A stretch of 64,000 nucleotides of DNA from positions 1 to 64,000 of the forward strand of contig JAFEMH010007496.1 of the NCBI GenBank assembly GCA_022495995.1, in the 5' to 3' direction. Shown piece after piece: positions 1 through 12,111 of this stretch. A program made the translations under genes and the position numbers. A model generated the notes under the pieces. It ran no database searches, had not been told where the DNA came from, and saw only the letters and a list, made by a program, of their open reading frames with translations. The stretch is from Adenophora triphylla var. japonica (Eukaryota; Streptophyta; Magnoliopsida; Asterales; Campanulaceae). The first letter of the stretch is position 1; each line of letters begins with the position of its first letter.

Positions 1-324
1 CAAATTTCTCACAAATAATAAGCATCTTCGAAATTTCACTTATTAGTTTTTTTGTTGTTGTTGTGACTCCTTCTCCTCGGAAATGAAACTATTTCTTTGC
101 ATGGGAATTTCACCCATCCATTTGTCGTGTTCCTTTGATCCTAGCCTATTCAAAGCTGTATTCGGCCAGAACTATTTTATTACCTAAATGTCAATAACAT
201 CCATAAAACACATGAACTTTAGAAAGTTGAAATACTTACAATCCAATAAACTCCCTGGGTATTTCCTTAATGGAATCATCATTGTAAAATTGAGTTGCAC
301 CGCCGTTTTTGGATATTTCAAGAG
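1..324 (-). pseudogene. RPA1-like gene, 3' exons (left of the copia insertion)
   Basis: This is the downstream part of a gene related to the replication protein A 70-kDa subunit; the upstream part lies at 14514-15430. On the minus strand, about 324-240 reads as one open segment (RTLEISKNGGATQFYNDDS...) and ends at a consensus donor (GTAAGT, 239-234). A second possible coding segment follows at about 130-1, with a Trp-containing stretch (NGWVKFPCKEIV) that could be the zinc-ribbon part of the third OB fold; this second segment is weak. RPA1 proteins bind single-stranded DNA in replication and repair. The gene continues beyond the left edge. The family call rests mainly on the other half. Confidence 0.5.
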
Positions 325-329
325 TCCTC

Positions 330-1814
330 GTTTGCATGCATGTTTTAACCCTCCTATTTTGTATTAGATTTGATTGATACCATAACCTCCTATCTATTTT
401 AAGGACTTTAGGACCCTATGTAATGAAGCTTAGACTTCAATTTTTTAGCTAAGTCCATTTTATAGAATAGGTTAATCTTAGGCTCAAGAATGGCACAAGA
501 CTCATCGGGAAGCAAGGTTGCAGATCCCGCAAGATTCAAAACCGCCCTACGAACCGCACTTGTAAAACCGCAAGTGTAGTTCTACCTTGAATCTCGTCCA
601 TTGAACCAACCGCATGTAACCGCCCTTGAACCGCACCCGTGCAGCTTCATGTGCAACCGCATCCATGCAACCTCCCGGTGTAGCAAAACCGCATGTTCCT
701 AACCGCGTCTCACCAACCGCATCCAATGATTGGCTTTTTTGAAGTGAACAACTTTTTATCCGTTGGAATCCACGCTCGCAATATCAAAAGTCAACCACCA
801 TATCTTGTCACGTGATTCAATGTCGAAAAGATCTCGCAAGGATCTTGAAAAGGTGACAGTGTCCTAACCTCATTGCTTGCAATGAGCCCGATCGCCTTTA
901 TCTCGCAATGCACTGCACTAAAGGACAAAAGTGGTTGTCATGTGGACCAATAGGATTGCATCAAGTACCGTCCTTACAAATGTACCGTATCCAACGGCTA
1001 GTTTCTTGATGCTTGGGTATAAATACCCCCAATCTTCACCATTTGAAGATTGCTTGAGAATTTGAAAGTACTCGTGTTCATGAAGCCGAAGCTCGCCTCG
1101 AAATTACTCAACCCTTTCAATCTTCATCTTCATACTTCAAGAAATATTCCTAGCCCGTAAATCAAGCCTTAACACAATCAAGAATCATTGTGCTCTACAT
1201 CTCACGCATCTAAAGAGCCTTGATCTTGTTCTCACACACTCACCTCACTTGTTCTAATCACATAGATTAAACACTTCGAGATACACCGGTTATAGTTTTG
1301 GATTTGTTCTTCATAGAAAAGATTTTATTGTACTTTGTAATCTCACAATACTTAATATAAAATCTCTTCTTAGAAATCCAAGACTAACCATCTTGGTAGT
1401 GGACGTAGATCGTTTATCGATTGAACCACTCCAAATAAATAAGGTTCTTACTTTCGCATTTATATTTCCGTGCTTGCTAATTATTTATCTTTGTCTCTCG
1501 TTTGATCTTGATTTAGTTATCCATTATTGTGAAATAGTGTTTGGAGTTAACAAAGTCAAAACCACACGTGTTTGTAAACCGCACTTCCCAAAACCGCACC
1601 ACCAAAACCGCATTTTACAAACCGCCTCTCAAAACCGCTTTACACTCTATTATTCCGCCGTGCACTTTACACTATCACTTGCGCCTATTATCAACCGCAA
1701 GAGGATTTTGTAAGCAAGAGGTTCACTTTTTAAAAGAGGGCTTAAAATTTTAAACAGCCTATTCACCCCCCTCTAGTCGTATTTTCACCCTTGTTGCCAC
1801 CTTTGGGACCAACA
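330..1814 (+). repeat. Copia 5' LTR
   Basis: Matches 12936-14416 over its whole length and ends in GGGACCAACA directly before the priming site. The first bases are degraded relative to the 3' copy, which starts TGTCGGGTATG. It contains a TATA box at 1018-1025 and about 16 copies of AACCGC. Confidence 0.92.
1018..1025 (+). promoter_or_regulatory. Copia LTR TATA box
   Basis: TATAAATA inside the symmetric context GGGTATAAATACCCC. The same box is at 13620-13627 in the 3' LTR. It sits mid-LTR, as expected for the U3/R boundary, so transcription would start about 30 bp downstream. Confidence 0.75.
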
Positions 1815-1816
1815 AG

Positions 1817-1828
1817 TGGTATCAGAGC
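1817..1828 (+). other. Primer binding site, initiator tRNA-Met
   Basis: TGGTATCAGAGC, the standard plant copia priming site complementary to the 3' end of initiator tRNA-Met, begins two bases after the 5' LTR ends. Confidence 0.93.
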
Positions 1829-1884
1829 TTACACATTTTAAAACCACTGTTTTTTCAAGCTTAACACCAGTGTGCCGATTCGAT

Positions 1885-2880
1885 ATGGCAACCTCAAAGA
1901 CAATGACTACCGTTAACTATTCACACATTCCAATGTTGGACGAAGACCACTTTGACATCCGGAAGTGCCGAATGCTTATTCATTTGGAAACCATAGATGA
2001 GATGTCCGGTGGAATGCGTGATCAATGGCCCTCTAATTCCAATGAAGGCTAACACCGATGCAACCACCAATGCCGAAACTCCAGAGGTCAAAAAGCCAAA
2101 AGATGAGTGGTCGGATGAAGAGAAGAGAATAGTTGCCTTGGACAAAGAAGGCGAGGTTCATCATTTCGAACCCTCCCCGTATCAACTCTACGAAGTGATG
2201 TACCTCAAAACCGCAAAGCGTATGTGTGGATGCCATAGAGAGCTACCTCGAAGGTGATGAAGAGTGCAAGGAAAACAAATTATACACTCGTTGAAAGATC
2301 CTACAACAACTTCAACGTAAAACCCAACGAAACCTTGCGTCAAACCTACGATCGCTATGTTGAGGTAGTTAATGCTTGTAGATCTCTTGGTAAAACTTTA
2401 ACCGATAAGGAAATCAATATGACTTTCCTATCTCGCTTTAGGTTCTAGATGGGTAAATAAGGCTACCTCTCTAGAAGACTCCAAAGTATTGGGTACTTGG
2501 TCATTAAGTAACTTGTATGCCAATCTTAGAGTCTATGAACTTAAATTAAATCATATTGAAGAGATAGAAGGAAAACCAAATCGCTTTCTATGTCTCGTAG
2601 TGGAACATGAAGAGAAACCATCCACATCCAATCAAACCACCGATCCTTCCATATCAACCTCATCACTCATCGAGATGGATGATGATGATTTTGCCATGTT
2701 TGTGAAAAGATTCCAAAAATTTAGAAAATCCTCAAAACCTCTCACAAAAATCATTTTCAAAAGGCAAACCTCCCCGCAACATTTTCTAGGGCCGCAGATA
2801 CAAAGAAGAAGAGTGACTTGGTTTGCTACAACCGTAGAAAACCCGGCCACTTTGCATCCGAGTGTCCACACTTAAATATG
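1885..2880 (+). pseudogene. Copia gag
   Basis: Capsid/nucleocapsid gene of the copia element. The start at 1885 (MATSKTMTTVNYSH...) lies 70 bp after the LTR. The middle (about 2254-2560, frame-shifted) contains the UBN2-type gag signature (ETLRQTYDRYVEVVNACRSL, then a segment like VLGTWSLSNLYANLRVYELK). A zinc knuckle lies near 2825-2866, but its second Cys is Arg (CYNRRKPGHFASEC instead of CX2CX4HX4C; TGT to CGT). Several frameshifts separate these pieces. It would form the virus-like particle if intact; as read it is not functional. Confidence 0.8.
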
Positions 2881-4240
2881 AATACATGAAAAAGAAAACT
2901 TTTCCTTCGAAATTTTCTCATCGTAAGGGAATGGTTGCCGAGGAGGAAGAGAATTCCAAGGAATTAGCAACTTGGATTGAAACCGATTCGAGGATGGAAG
3001 TGACGGTGAAACCGAAGAGGTTAACCTCTCGCTTAGTTGCAGACGCTTCGATGACTCGCATTCGAATCATTTGAGTTGCATGATATGGAGGAAAAGGAGG
3101 TTTTTGCAAAACTTCCAAATTATAAATTGGATGATGATATTAAACTTACTCCTAGCGTTAAGATAGGAAATTGTTCGTATTCACGTCCCATTTTCTCATC
3201 TAAAACCGCTCCACCTTCAAAAGCTATTCCAAAGAAAATTTTGAAAAAGGTGGTGGAAGAGGTTTCTCCTACGGAACATGAAAAGATGTTCAAGGAAGCC
3301 GAAATGGTGATCCATCAATTCTCAAATCTTAAGAAAGCCTTAAGCTTAGCTCATGATGAACTTAATCTGTACAAGACGGAGAAAACCGTGGATGAGGTCT
3401 CGAAATTTCAAATCTTAAGGACCAAATCAAACAGATGACTCCTCTTGCCGATCAAAACCGCATCCTTGAAACTAAGGTTGCCGCACTTCAACTCAGAATG
3501 ATGACTTGGTAACCCAAATCGACGATCGCCAAAAGATTATTGATTCGTGGCTCAAGTCTCAATCCACCAAGGATAAAATCTTGACTTCCAAGTTCCTCCC
3601 GGAACTAAGGATGGTCTAGGGTTTCGATCTCGAGGAAGAGGAAAAGTGTGCATCCTCGAGTGAAAAGGATGAGGAATTTCCGTAACCGACTAAAGAAATT
3701 CCCAAGGAGAAGCATGCTAAGGGTAAGGGTAAAGCAAGACAAGTAAATTATGTCTACCCTAAAGGAAAGCAATATGGGAAGAATTCGTGTTAAAACCTAA
3801 GAATTCGTGGAAGCACTCCGAAGAGGAAATGGCTTATGGAATTGGTAGAATCCCCGCTCCAACCGCTTCGGTGGAAAAGGCGGTTCGCTAACCTGTGTCC
3901 GACCGCGCTTCTTCTTCGACCGCTCCTCCCGCCTTCAAAAGGTGAATAGCGTTCCTGTGAAATACGTGGTCAAACCAAAGCCTGTTCTCAGACGCTGAAT
4001 GTTAGCCGGAACCGCACCTCCCAAACCGCTTCCTTGTCCCAAACCGCATGCAATTCCTAAGAAGAGTAAGGAGTTAGTAAAACCTCATGAAGCTTGTAGC
4101 TATTATAAATGTTCTCGTGTGTGATGGCTTAGGTCACAAGGCCGCAGAATGCCTTTTGCGGTTCACATCCAATGCCAGAAGAGTAAACCTCCTTCCGTCA
4201 AGGTGTGTGGGTCGTAAAGGGTTGCTAACTTCAGACCCAA
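2881..4240 (+). pseudogene. Copia gag-protease linker region, charged / coiled-coil
   Basis: Between zinc knuckle and protease lies about 1.3 kb of broken reading frame rich in Glu/Lys. It includes a 120-codon open stretch (3076-3438) with a segment resembling a coiled coil (HEKMFKEAEMVIHQFSNLKK...). This long linker is typical of the larger plant copia lineages. No catalytic motif is visible. AACCGC-type motifs recur in several frames (3205, 3460, 3868, 4010-4040). Confidence 0.55.
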
Positions 4241-4259
4241 GGAATAAAGGGGGACCTCG

Positions 4260-5575
4260 TTCTTAATGTTTACATTTCAGTCCTCTCGCTTCATGGCCGG
4301 TCACTCCAAGGATAATGAATGGTATCTTCGACAAAGGCCGCTCAAGACATATGACTCGGAGATAGATCATTACTTGAAGATGTCGTTGAAGCAAGTGGTC
4401 CATCTCGTAACCTTTGGTGACAACAACAAAGGCAAGACCATTCGATATGGTGTGATTAAGGAGAGGAAACCTAACTATTGAGAAGGTTTCTCTTGTCGAT
4501 GGACTCAAGCACAACCTCCTTTCAATTTCTCAATTTTGCGACAAAGGAATGCTTTGCAACTTCACGTCATCAAATTGCTTTATCAAAGATAGCTTTTCCG
4601 CGTCACCCTACTCACAGGATTCGTAAGAGCAATATTTACATTATTGATCTAAATTCTGCATGTAGTATTACTAATCTCGTTTTGTAGCTAAGAATGTGAG
4701 CGAAAATAGTTGGCTATGGCACAAGAGGTTGAGCCACTTGAACTTCAAGTATCTTGCAAAGATTGGTAGGGAAAACCTCGTTCGTGGTTTACCCAAAGTG
4801 GCCGACCACCATCCAGAGAAATGCAAGGCATGCCGCCTGTAAGGGCCCGCTGCCTTTCACCAAAGAAGACCGCTCCTTCAACTTCAAGATGCTTACAACC
4901 GCTTCACATAGATTTGTTTGGACCCGTAACCACCGCCAAAGCATTGGAGGAAATAGATATACCTTAGTGGTGGTGGATGATTATTCAAGATATACGTGGG
5001 TTGAGATGATGATTTCCAAAGATGATTGTTATGAGATTCTCACCGCACTATTTAGACTTGCTCCAAACTCAAAAAGAAGATGACATCGTTAGTGTTCGAT
5101 CGTATAATGGAACAGAATTTAAGAACAACGGTGTTGCTCAAGCATTGTGATGACCATGGGATTGATCACAATTTTTCAATCACCGGTGTTCCACAACAAA
5201 ATGGGGTTGTGGAAAGGAAGAATAGGACGTTGATTGAGGCCGGAAAGACAATGATATCTCAAGCGAAGCTACCTCGCATTTTTGGGCCGAAGCAATCAAT
5301 ACCGCATGCTTCACTCGTAACCGCTCCCTCATCAACAAATCCCATAATAAGACTCCCTATGAAGCTTTGGCGAGGAAGAACCCCCAACATTGCATTCTTC
5401 AAGATCTTTGGCCGCAAATGTTTTGTCCTCTACAACTAAGAGAAAATAGAGGTAAATTCGGAGCCAAGGCCGACGAAGGTATTTTTGTTGGGTATGCTAA
5501 ACATTCTAAAGCTTTTCGTGTTTTCAATAAAACTAGTTTAAAAATAGTTGAGTCTCGTCCATGTTACTTTTGATG
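4260..5575 (+). pseudogene. Copia protease remnant and integrase
   Basis: The protease is visible as VTFGDNNKGK and the following Leu-rich core (about 4400-4560), but the catalytic Asp-Ser/Thr-Gly expected near 4270 is not readable. Pre-integrase follows (LWHKRLSHLNFKYL, about 4705-4745). The integrase core has a DDYSRYTWV-type block near 4975-5000, the block near 5180-5230 (VPQQNGVVERKNRT), and the C-terminal part FGAKADEGIFVGYAKHSK near 5458-5510. Integrase joins the cDNA ends to host DNA. At least four frameshifts interrupt it. Confidence 0.82.
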
Positions 5576-6780
5576 AGCATTCTCTCCTTGAGCCACATTT
5601 GGCTCCAAATGTTGCCGATGATTTTGTTGAGCATAATGAACCAGGTGAACCATCTCAAACCGCACCCGAACCTCAACCGCAAAATCCAAGACCCTCAACC
5701 GAAATTCCCCAAAACCGCAATTTTGAAACCGCACCCGAAGAACCCTCTCCAGATGCAACCGCAAGGGAAGATGAAGTTGAGAATTCCCTATCCAAATTTT
5801 ATAGAACCTCTTCGTCAACTTACATTCCATGACTTCGCCAAGGATCTAACGATGTTCCAATTGAAGATCTTCAAGAAACCTCAATCCAACCAGACTTACC
5901 CCCTGAGGTTCGTGAAGTCGCTAGCCACCCTCACAAATGTGATTGGTGATCTGCTTTTCCTGTTCAAACAAGGAGATCAAATTATGACGAGCATACTTCT
6001 TTTATCTCAAGTTGAACCCAAGAAGATTGATTGAAGCACTCCAAGATTCAAGTTGGGTCGTTGCTATGCAAGAAGAACTCAACCAGCTTTGAAAGATGCA
6101 AGGTCTCGGACTTTCGTGCCTAGACCTCAGATCAAGGAGTGATAGGAACTAAGTGGGTATTTAGGAATAAGATGGACGAGAATGGAAGCATCACTAGGAA
6201 TAAAGCAAGGTTGGTTGCACAAGGATATAGGCAAGAAGAAGGAATCGATTATGATGAAACATTTGCTCCAGCTTGCAAGATTGGAAGCTATCGTAATCTT
6301 CTTAGCCTACGCCTCTTTCAAGCATTTCAAGTTATATCAAATGGACGTAAAGAGTGCATTCCTCAACGGCGAACCGCAAGAAACCGTGTATGTTGCCCAA
6401 CCACCCGGATTTGAAGACTCCAAATTTCCCAATCATGTCTACAAACTCCAAAAAGCTTTGTATGGACTTAAGCAAGCTCCAAGGGCATGGTATGAGACTC
6501 TTTCTAAATTTTTACTAGAAAAGGGATTTAAACGTGGTAAAATTGATACAACTCTTTTTATTGCCAAATATAATGAGCATACTTTACTTGTTCAAATTTA
6601 TGTCGATGATATTATTTTTGGTTCTACTAATGAGTTACTTTGTAAGCGTTTCGAGAAGCTAATGAAAAGCAAGTTTGAGATGAGCATGATGGGAGAATTA
6701 ACATTCTTCCTCGGGCTTCAAATCAAGCAATGCGAAGAAGGTATTTTCCTCACCAAGCCAAGTACACCAAGGAGCTAATA
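5576..6780 (+). pseudogene. Copia reverse transcriptase with Pro/Glu-rich lead-in
   Basis: The first ~400 bp encode a low-complexity Pro/Glu/Asn linker (EPSQTAPEPQPQNPRPSTE). The RT starts near 6040 (SSWVVAMQEELNQ) and carries the copia signatures TKWVFRNKMDENG, ARLVAQGYRQEEGIDYDETF, QMDVKSAFLNGE, YGLKQAPRAWYE and the active-site YVDD (VQIYVDDIIFGSTN, about 6595-6635). The last ~600 bp form one uninterrupted frame (6182-6778). It copies the element RNA to cDNA. Frame breaks lie near 6030, 6300 and 6745. Confidence 0.88.
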
Positions 6781-7552
6781 AAGAAGTTTGATTAGAAAAT
6801 GCTAAAGCATATGATACTCCTATGGCCACCGGCAATAAGCTAGATAAAGATCTCAAAGGTAAGAAAGTTGATCAAACTTTATATCGAGGTATGATCGGCT
6901 CATTACTTTACTTAACCGCTAGTAGGCCGATATTATGTTTAGTGTCTCGTGTACGTGCTCGCTATCAAGCGCATCCTAGAGAAGCACATCTTATTGCAGC
7001 CAAGCGTATAATCCGCTATTTATCCGGAACCACTAACCTTGGACTTTGGTATTCCAAAGATTCGAACTTCGATCTTGTAGGTTATTCGATGCAGACATGC
7101 AATTGTACTATTGACAGAAAAGCACTAGCGGTACTTGTCATTTCCTGAATAGACTAGTTGCTTGGGCCAAGAAGAAGCAAGCTTCGCCAAAGTGTCAACC
7201 ACAGAGGCCGAGTATATTGTCAGCCGGTAGTTGTTGCTGCCAAATCCTTTCGATGAAGCAAAGAGCTGGTAGACTATGGAATCCATGAAGGGAATTGCCC
7301 CATCATGTGTGACAACACTTCAACTATTTCGCCTCCAACAACCCCGTCATGCATTCCAAGACCAAGCATATTGATATCAAGTATCATTTCCTCAAAGACC
7401 ATGTGGAGAAGAGGAATATCCATTTAGAGTATGTGGGGACAGACAACCGATTGCCGATATCCTCACAAAGGCTCTCGACTCCAAGAGGTTTTCATTCCTT
7501 AGAGGAGAAATGGGTATGCTTGAACTTAAATAAATTCCATTCTTTTTATTAA
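6781..7552 (+). pseudogene. Copia RNase H
   Basis: Continues from RT in shifted frames: MIGSLLYLTASRPI, YQAHPREAHLIAAKRIIRYL, GTTNLGLWYSKDSNFDLVGY (about 6889-7090), then degraded catalytic blocks, and KHIDIKYHFLKDHVEKRNI (about 7364-7420) near the end of pol. It degrades RNA in RNA-DNA hybrids. Many single-base indels at 7085-7300 break the frame, often next to CAG/CTG-like contexts. Confidence 0.82.
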
Positions 7553-7731
7553 CTAACTTGGTTGTTGAGTATAGTTTCAATTCCACCGTTGAACCGCGTG
7601 TACCAAACCGCAAGGATTTTCAACCGCACCGCAGCCCAACCGCTTCACTTAAAACCGCATGCCGCAGCTTCAACCGCTTGATCTCAACCGCAGCTCAACT
7701 TGGAGTATTTTCTATCTTTACTTTTACTTAT

Positions 7732-7739
<8 letters not shown>

Positions 7740-7763
<24 letters not shown>
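7740..7763 (+). repeat. Poly-A tract between pol and the extra copia gene
   Basis: A run of 24 A residues about 200 bp after the end of pol and about 245 bp before an internal TATA box. It may mark a junction where the extra unit was acquired, or may be simple slippage. Confidence 0.8.
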
Positions 7764-8007
7764 CCGTTCAAATTCCTTTTATTTATTTTTCACCCTTATT
7801 TTTTTCTTAAGGGTTTATTTGCAAATGTTTTCCCACGAAAATTTAAATTTTAAGAGCATTCAATGCAAAGGGAACATTAGCATTAAATGGCCTTCATGTC
7901 ACCGTCATTGGTTGATGTGTGAAGCCGAAAGGGTGCTAATTTGCAATGATTCACCGAGTTGGTGAAGCTAATGTGTCCTTTCAACTCGCCAAACCCTAAT
8001 CCTTTCC

Positions 8008-8016
8008 TATAAATAG
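8008..8016 (+). promoter_or_regulatory. Internal TATA box of the extra copia gene
   Basis: TATAAATAG in the context CCTTTCCTATAAATAGAAGAC, a strong plant TATA consensus. It lies 128 bp upstream of an ATG in good context (CTTCAATGGCTCC at 8131-8143). A pyrimidine-rich, leader-like stretch follows it. This looks like a promoter separate from the LTR. Confidence 0.55.
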
Positions 8017-8135
8017 AAGACATACCTTACCTTTTCAAACTTTTCAACCGTCTTCTCCGTGTATCCGTACTATCCGTCGAAATTCACCAAACTTATTCTT
8101 CATATCTTCATAAATTTTTAAGTTTTTCTTCTTCA

Positions 8136-11100
8136 ATGGCTCCCAAACAACCCATCGAAGACATGGTATGAATTCTAAAACCCTAATCTTCTTAATTTTC
8201 TCGCAAATCATACTCTTGAACCGCCATTGTTGAATGTTCTTAAGTTTCAAGAACATGAAATAAGTTTTGCCTCTAAATGCTTTATTTCTTGATCATTTTG
8301 CATAAAATTTGTTGGGTTTTGTTCGAATCTTGCCTAGATTAAGATTATATACTTTATTTCATGATCTATACTTGATTTGGGTACCGATTTTGAATTTTAA
8401 ACTTCTTAAGTTTCGAAACCCATTTCGTATTTTTGCATTTTCTCGAGTGATTATGAGTAAAGTAGAAAATTTTATTGTTATATTGTTAATCTACCGCTTC
8501 AATGTGATCATTTTGACATGTTATTTGTTCATTTTGGTTAACATTTCTCAAATCTTTGTTCTTGGTGTTCTTCGTGTTCTTCATGCATTCATGTGACTGC
8601 TCATCTCCATTTTCGTAAAAGTTCTTATGTTTTGGTTTGACCTAATTTTTCAAACTTGTTTTTCCCATACTTAGAAAATTTCGAAAATTTTACCTTGTTG
8701 CATGCTTGAACCGCATGCCTTATAACCGCATGACATAAGTTTTGAAACCGCACTTACTATTGCTGATTTCATATTTCAAAACCGCATATTATTTAGTCTC
8801 AAAACCGCATGCCGAAAACCGCATATACATTTTCAAAACCGCATGCTAGAAATTTACTTAAGTTTTACTAAGTATATAGGCCGGACACCATAAAATTCCT
8901 CTCTAAGCACCGCTATGCGTTGTGGGATAATTTTGGATTACAATGCCACGTACTAAGTATAAACTTTTGTATTTTTCTTATTTATTTCCTACCCGTGTTC
9001 ACAGCTTGTGGTTGGAAATTTACATTTCCAAAACCGCACTATCGCTAACCGCATGTGTGCACCAACCGCACGGGAACTCGGTGGATTTTTCTTAAAAATT
9101 CTAACTTGTATGTTTTCTTTGTAGAATATCAAGTATTTCCTACCAGGTTGGGAAATAAATGAACCCGAGATGCGGTCTCGATGCTCGGGAAGGGAGATGA
9201 TGAGAAAGATGCATGTTTCTCGGAATCCTTCCCCTATTCAACAAGAAGCGTAAATATACTATTCCCGTCTTCATTGACCGCTTTATGAAACCGCCGAGAA
9301 GGGAGAAACCGAGCTTGCCGATGGATCCACAATTCCAAGTTTGGTGGGAATTGTTGAAGGACTCGTAGTCTCCATAGACTATTTCGACATCGAAACACCT
9401 TCGGTTTTCATGTATCCGGTGCCCCCGTTGAAGTTTCTCAAGAGGTTCAAGATGCTACCTCGCTTCAACTCTAACAGAAGGCCGCCCTCTCTTTCTAGAC
9501 TTTACAAAACTACGCCAAGGAAAGATTTTGGTGAAATCATGAGCCATCTCGTGCTATCTCGTAGGGAAGTCTCGTGTGTGGCAAAACAGAAACCACAACA
9601 ACTTCACCTCTTCTCAATGGCAATATCGCCGTGCCGTCTACAACGAGATGAAGCTCCATTGGCCCAAAATTCGATGAGAGAACTAGCCAAAGAAGATTGA
9701 TTCGTATCAACAAAAGGTCAAGAATCGAAGATCGATGGAGACCTTTTCGAAGAATGCTAACCGCAATATTTGCAAACTTTCAAAGATTTGGAGGAGCTTA
9801 GATTGCCAACCCCGAATACCGTGGTTGATTGGGGTGATGAAGAATCCTTTCGCCTAAAAGCTATGCACTCCTTCGTAAGATCCTTTCGCAATATTGATTA
9901 TAAAGCCATTTATGATGCCGATACTTCTCAAAATAAGGAGATGTTTGTAGATATGAATCCAGCCCCTGCTTCAACCGCTCTTGGAAAGGCTATGAAGAAA
10001 GCTTCAAGGAAAAGAAAAGTCCTTCCAAACCGCTCCCTAAGCCAACCTCAACCGCACCCTCTAAACCGCATGGATCAACCGATGCAGCCCAAGCCGTAAA
10101 AGCAAAGGAAAGAGAAAATGAAAGAAAAGATGACCCTCATTGATTGAGGATGAAGAAGAGGAAGAAGATAACTCTATTCCTCCACCGGTGGCCGTGGCTA
10201 AGAAGGCCAAGGCACTCGCATTGATCTCAGCCCAAATGACCGATGAGGAGCTAACAATCTTTTACAAATCTGAAGTTTGAGAGATTGGAAAGAGAAAGGG
10301 CCGAGAGGGAAGCTAACAAAGGAAAGTCCAAGGATCCAATTCCCCAACCGCCTCCTTCAAAACCGCTCCAAACCCAAACACTTATTCCAACACCACCTCA
10401 CTCTCCAAACCGCTCCCATCATTCCTCACCACTGTAACCCTATCACCTAAACCGCTCTCTCCTCCTCAACCGCAAAGAGCCGCAACCGCTCGTGGGGAGA
10501 AACCGAAAAGGGTTAAGCGCATTGCTCAAAAAGACCCCAACCAAAGGCCCCAAGCGGTTTCTTCAACGAGTTAGAAATCAACCTTCCCTTCTCCATCTTC
10601 TTCTAAATCTTCTTCCCATTCCACTTCCCATACACCATCCAAATCCCCTTCTAAATCTCATTCTTCCTCCTATCAATCCGAATCACCAACTCCCTCACCT
10701 CAACATTCCAACCAATCAAATTCCCTCAACCTTCAAACCGCGTTCAATCAAATCCTTATTCTCATCATACCCCAGCCATCTCAATTTCAAACCTTAACCG
10801 CGAGAAAACACCATCCCCAAACCGCGTCAATATTTCTCATCCTCCTGCAAATTCACCACCTCAAAAATCCCCTACTCCTGACCGCCTTCCTACTCCGCCT
10901 CCTCAAACCTCACCATCCAAACAAAGAACCCCTCCTCGCTTCGTCCATACCGCCCATACAAGTTCCTCCTCTGATTCTAACCCCTTAACTTCTGGGATTC
11001 CAACCACCAACATTCCACCATCAACCGCACCTATCTCAACCGCACCCATTCCTTCCATCCCAATTCCAACCGCTTCTATTCCTTTACCTCTAACTCAACC

Positions 11101-12111
11101 CATTCCACCCTCAACCGCACCTACAACTTTACCCCAAACATTACCTATTCCTCCGTCAACCGCTTCTGAATTCACAATCCCTGCCAGCCGTATATTTCAA
11201 ACCCTCCTAAACCCTTTACCTCAAACCGCCCTCCAACTCAATCTCAACCTCCTCCATCAATTACCCAAATTCCAATCCTTCAAACCGCTCCTTCGACTAC
11301 CTTCAAATTCTTTCCACCCTTCAACTCGATTCAATCTCGCTGATTGTAAACCAAGGCCTTATGCTTAAACTCACCGAGTCAAACATTGCCTTAACTCCAA
11401 TCCAATGCCAACCTCAAGCCTCCAACCAAAACCTTCTTACCAAAGTGGACTCTCAAACCACCGAAATGGCTATCCTAAAAGCTCAATTGCTTGATGCCAT
11501 TAAGGGGAGAGAGTTTCTACTATACCAACCGCACCTTCCACCCAAACCGCGTAAGCCGCCAAAACCGCAGCCTACCGAATGCTTCCGTGCCTTTAAAGAA
11601 GATCTAGCCACCGGAGTTCTCAAAGCCACGGGTGATGCCGTTTCGAAATCTCAACTTCATGAAATGCTCACCAATCTTTCCAAAGTGAGTTTGTCACCTC
11701 CACCAACTCTCGCACCGATTGCTTTCATGAAGACCCTCCAAGAAACCCAACCGCAAAGAAGCCTCAACCTCAACCTCGCCCGCTCCTTCCCAAACCGCTC
11801 TAGATGACTTGCAGAATGAAAATTTTTACCGAATCGACTCCCTTAAAGATAGGATAAATGTTGATCTCAACATAGCGGGAGATAGTATCAAAGAGCAAGT
11901 AAGGAATTTTGATGATGATATCTCCTTCAGATTTGAGAACCTCAAAGCAGGCTTCAACCTCAAGCTAGACAACTCCATCAAGGAATTGAAGTCCAACCCG
12001 AATGTGACCGTTGATCCGGGAACCGCTGTAGAGATGCTCTCTCTACTCAAACAAAGAGCTATTCGTGATGAGATCTTCACATTCTACAATTCCTTGAAGG
12101 CCTCGCATTGA
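8136..12111 (+). pseudogene. Extra copia gene after pol (env-position ORF), intron-containing
   Basis: Exon 1 (8136-8165) reads MAPKQPIEDM and meets GTATGA; without splicing it stops after one more codon. The acceptor TTTGTAG ends at 9124 and exon 2 continues in frame (NIKYFLPGWEINEPEMRS...). The downstream frame is broken by indels but readable in pieces: 9341-9700, 9770-10099, a Pro/Ser/Thr-rich stretch of about 1 kb (10320-11340), then two segments (11361-11807 and 11809-12111) that look helical or coiled-coil (INVDLNIAGDSIKEQVRNFD...). The position matches the env-like gene of SIRE-type elements, whose product is also described as Pro-rich with coiled coil. I see no clear signal peptide or membrane anchor, so an envelope role is not supported by the sequence itself. 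A captured host gene is an alternative. Confidence 0.6.
8166..9124 (+). other. Predicted intron in the extra copia gene
   Basis: GTATGA...TTTGTAG, AT-rich (unlike the flanking exon), about 959 bp, and it joins exon 1 and exon 2 in frame. It contains a cluster of seven AACCGCA motifs at about 8707-8850. Confidence 0.55.

Noticed and set aside
8136..12111. Calling the extra copia gene an envelope gene
   Set aside because: Position fits SIRE env-like genes, but no signal peptide, membrane anchor or cleavage site is visible in the broken frames.
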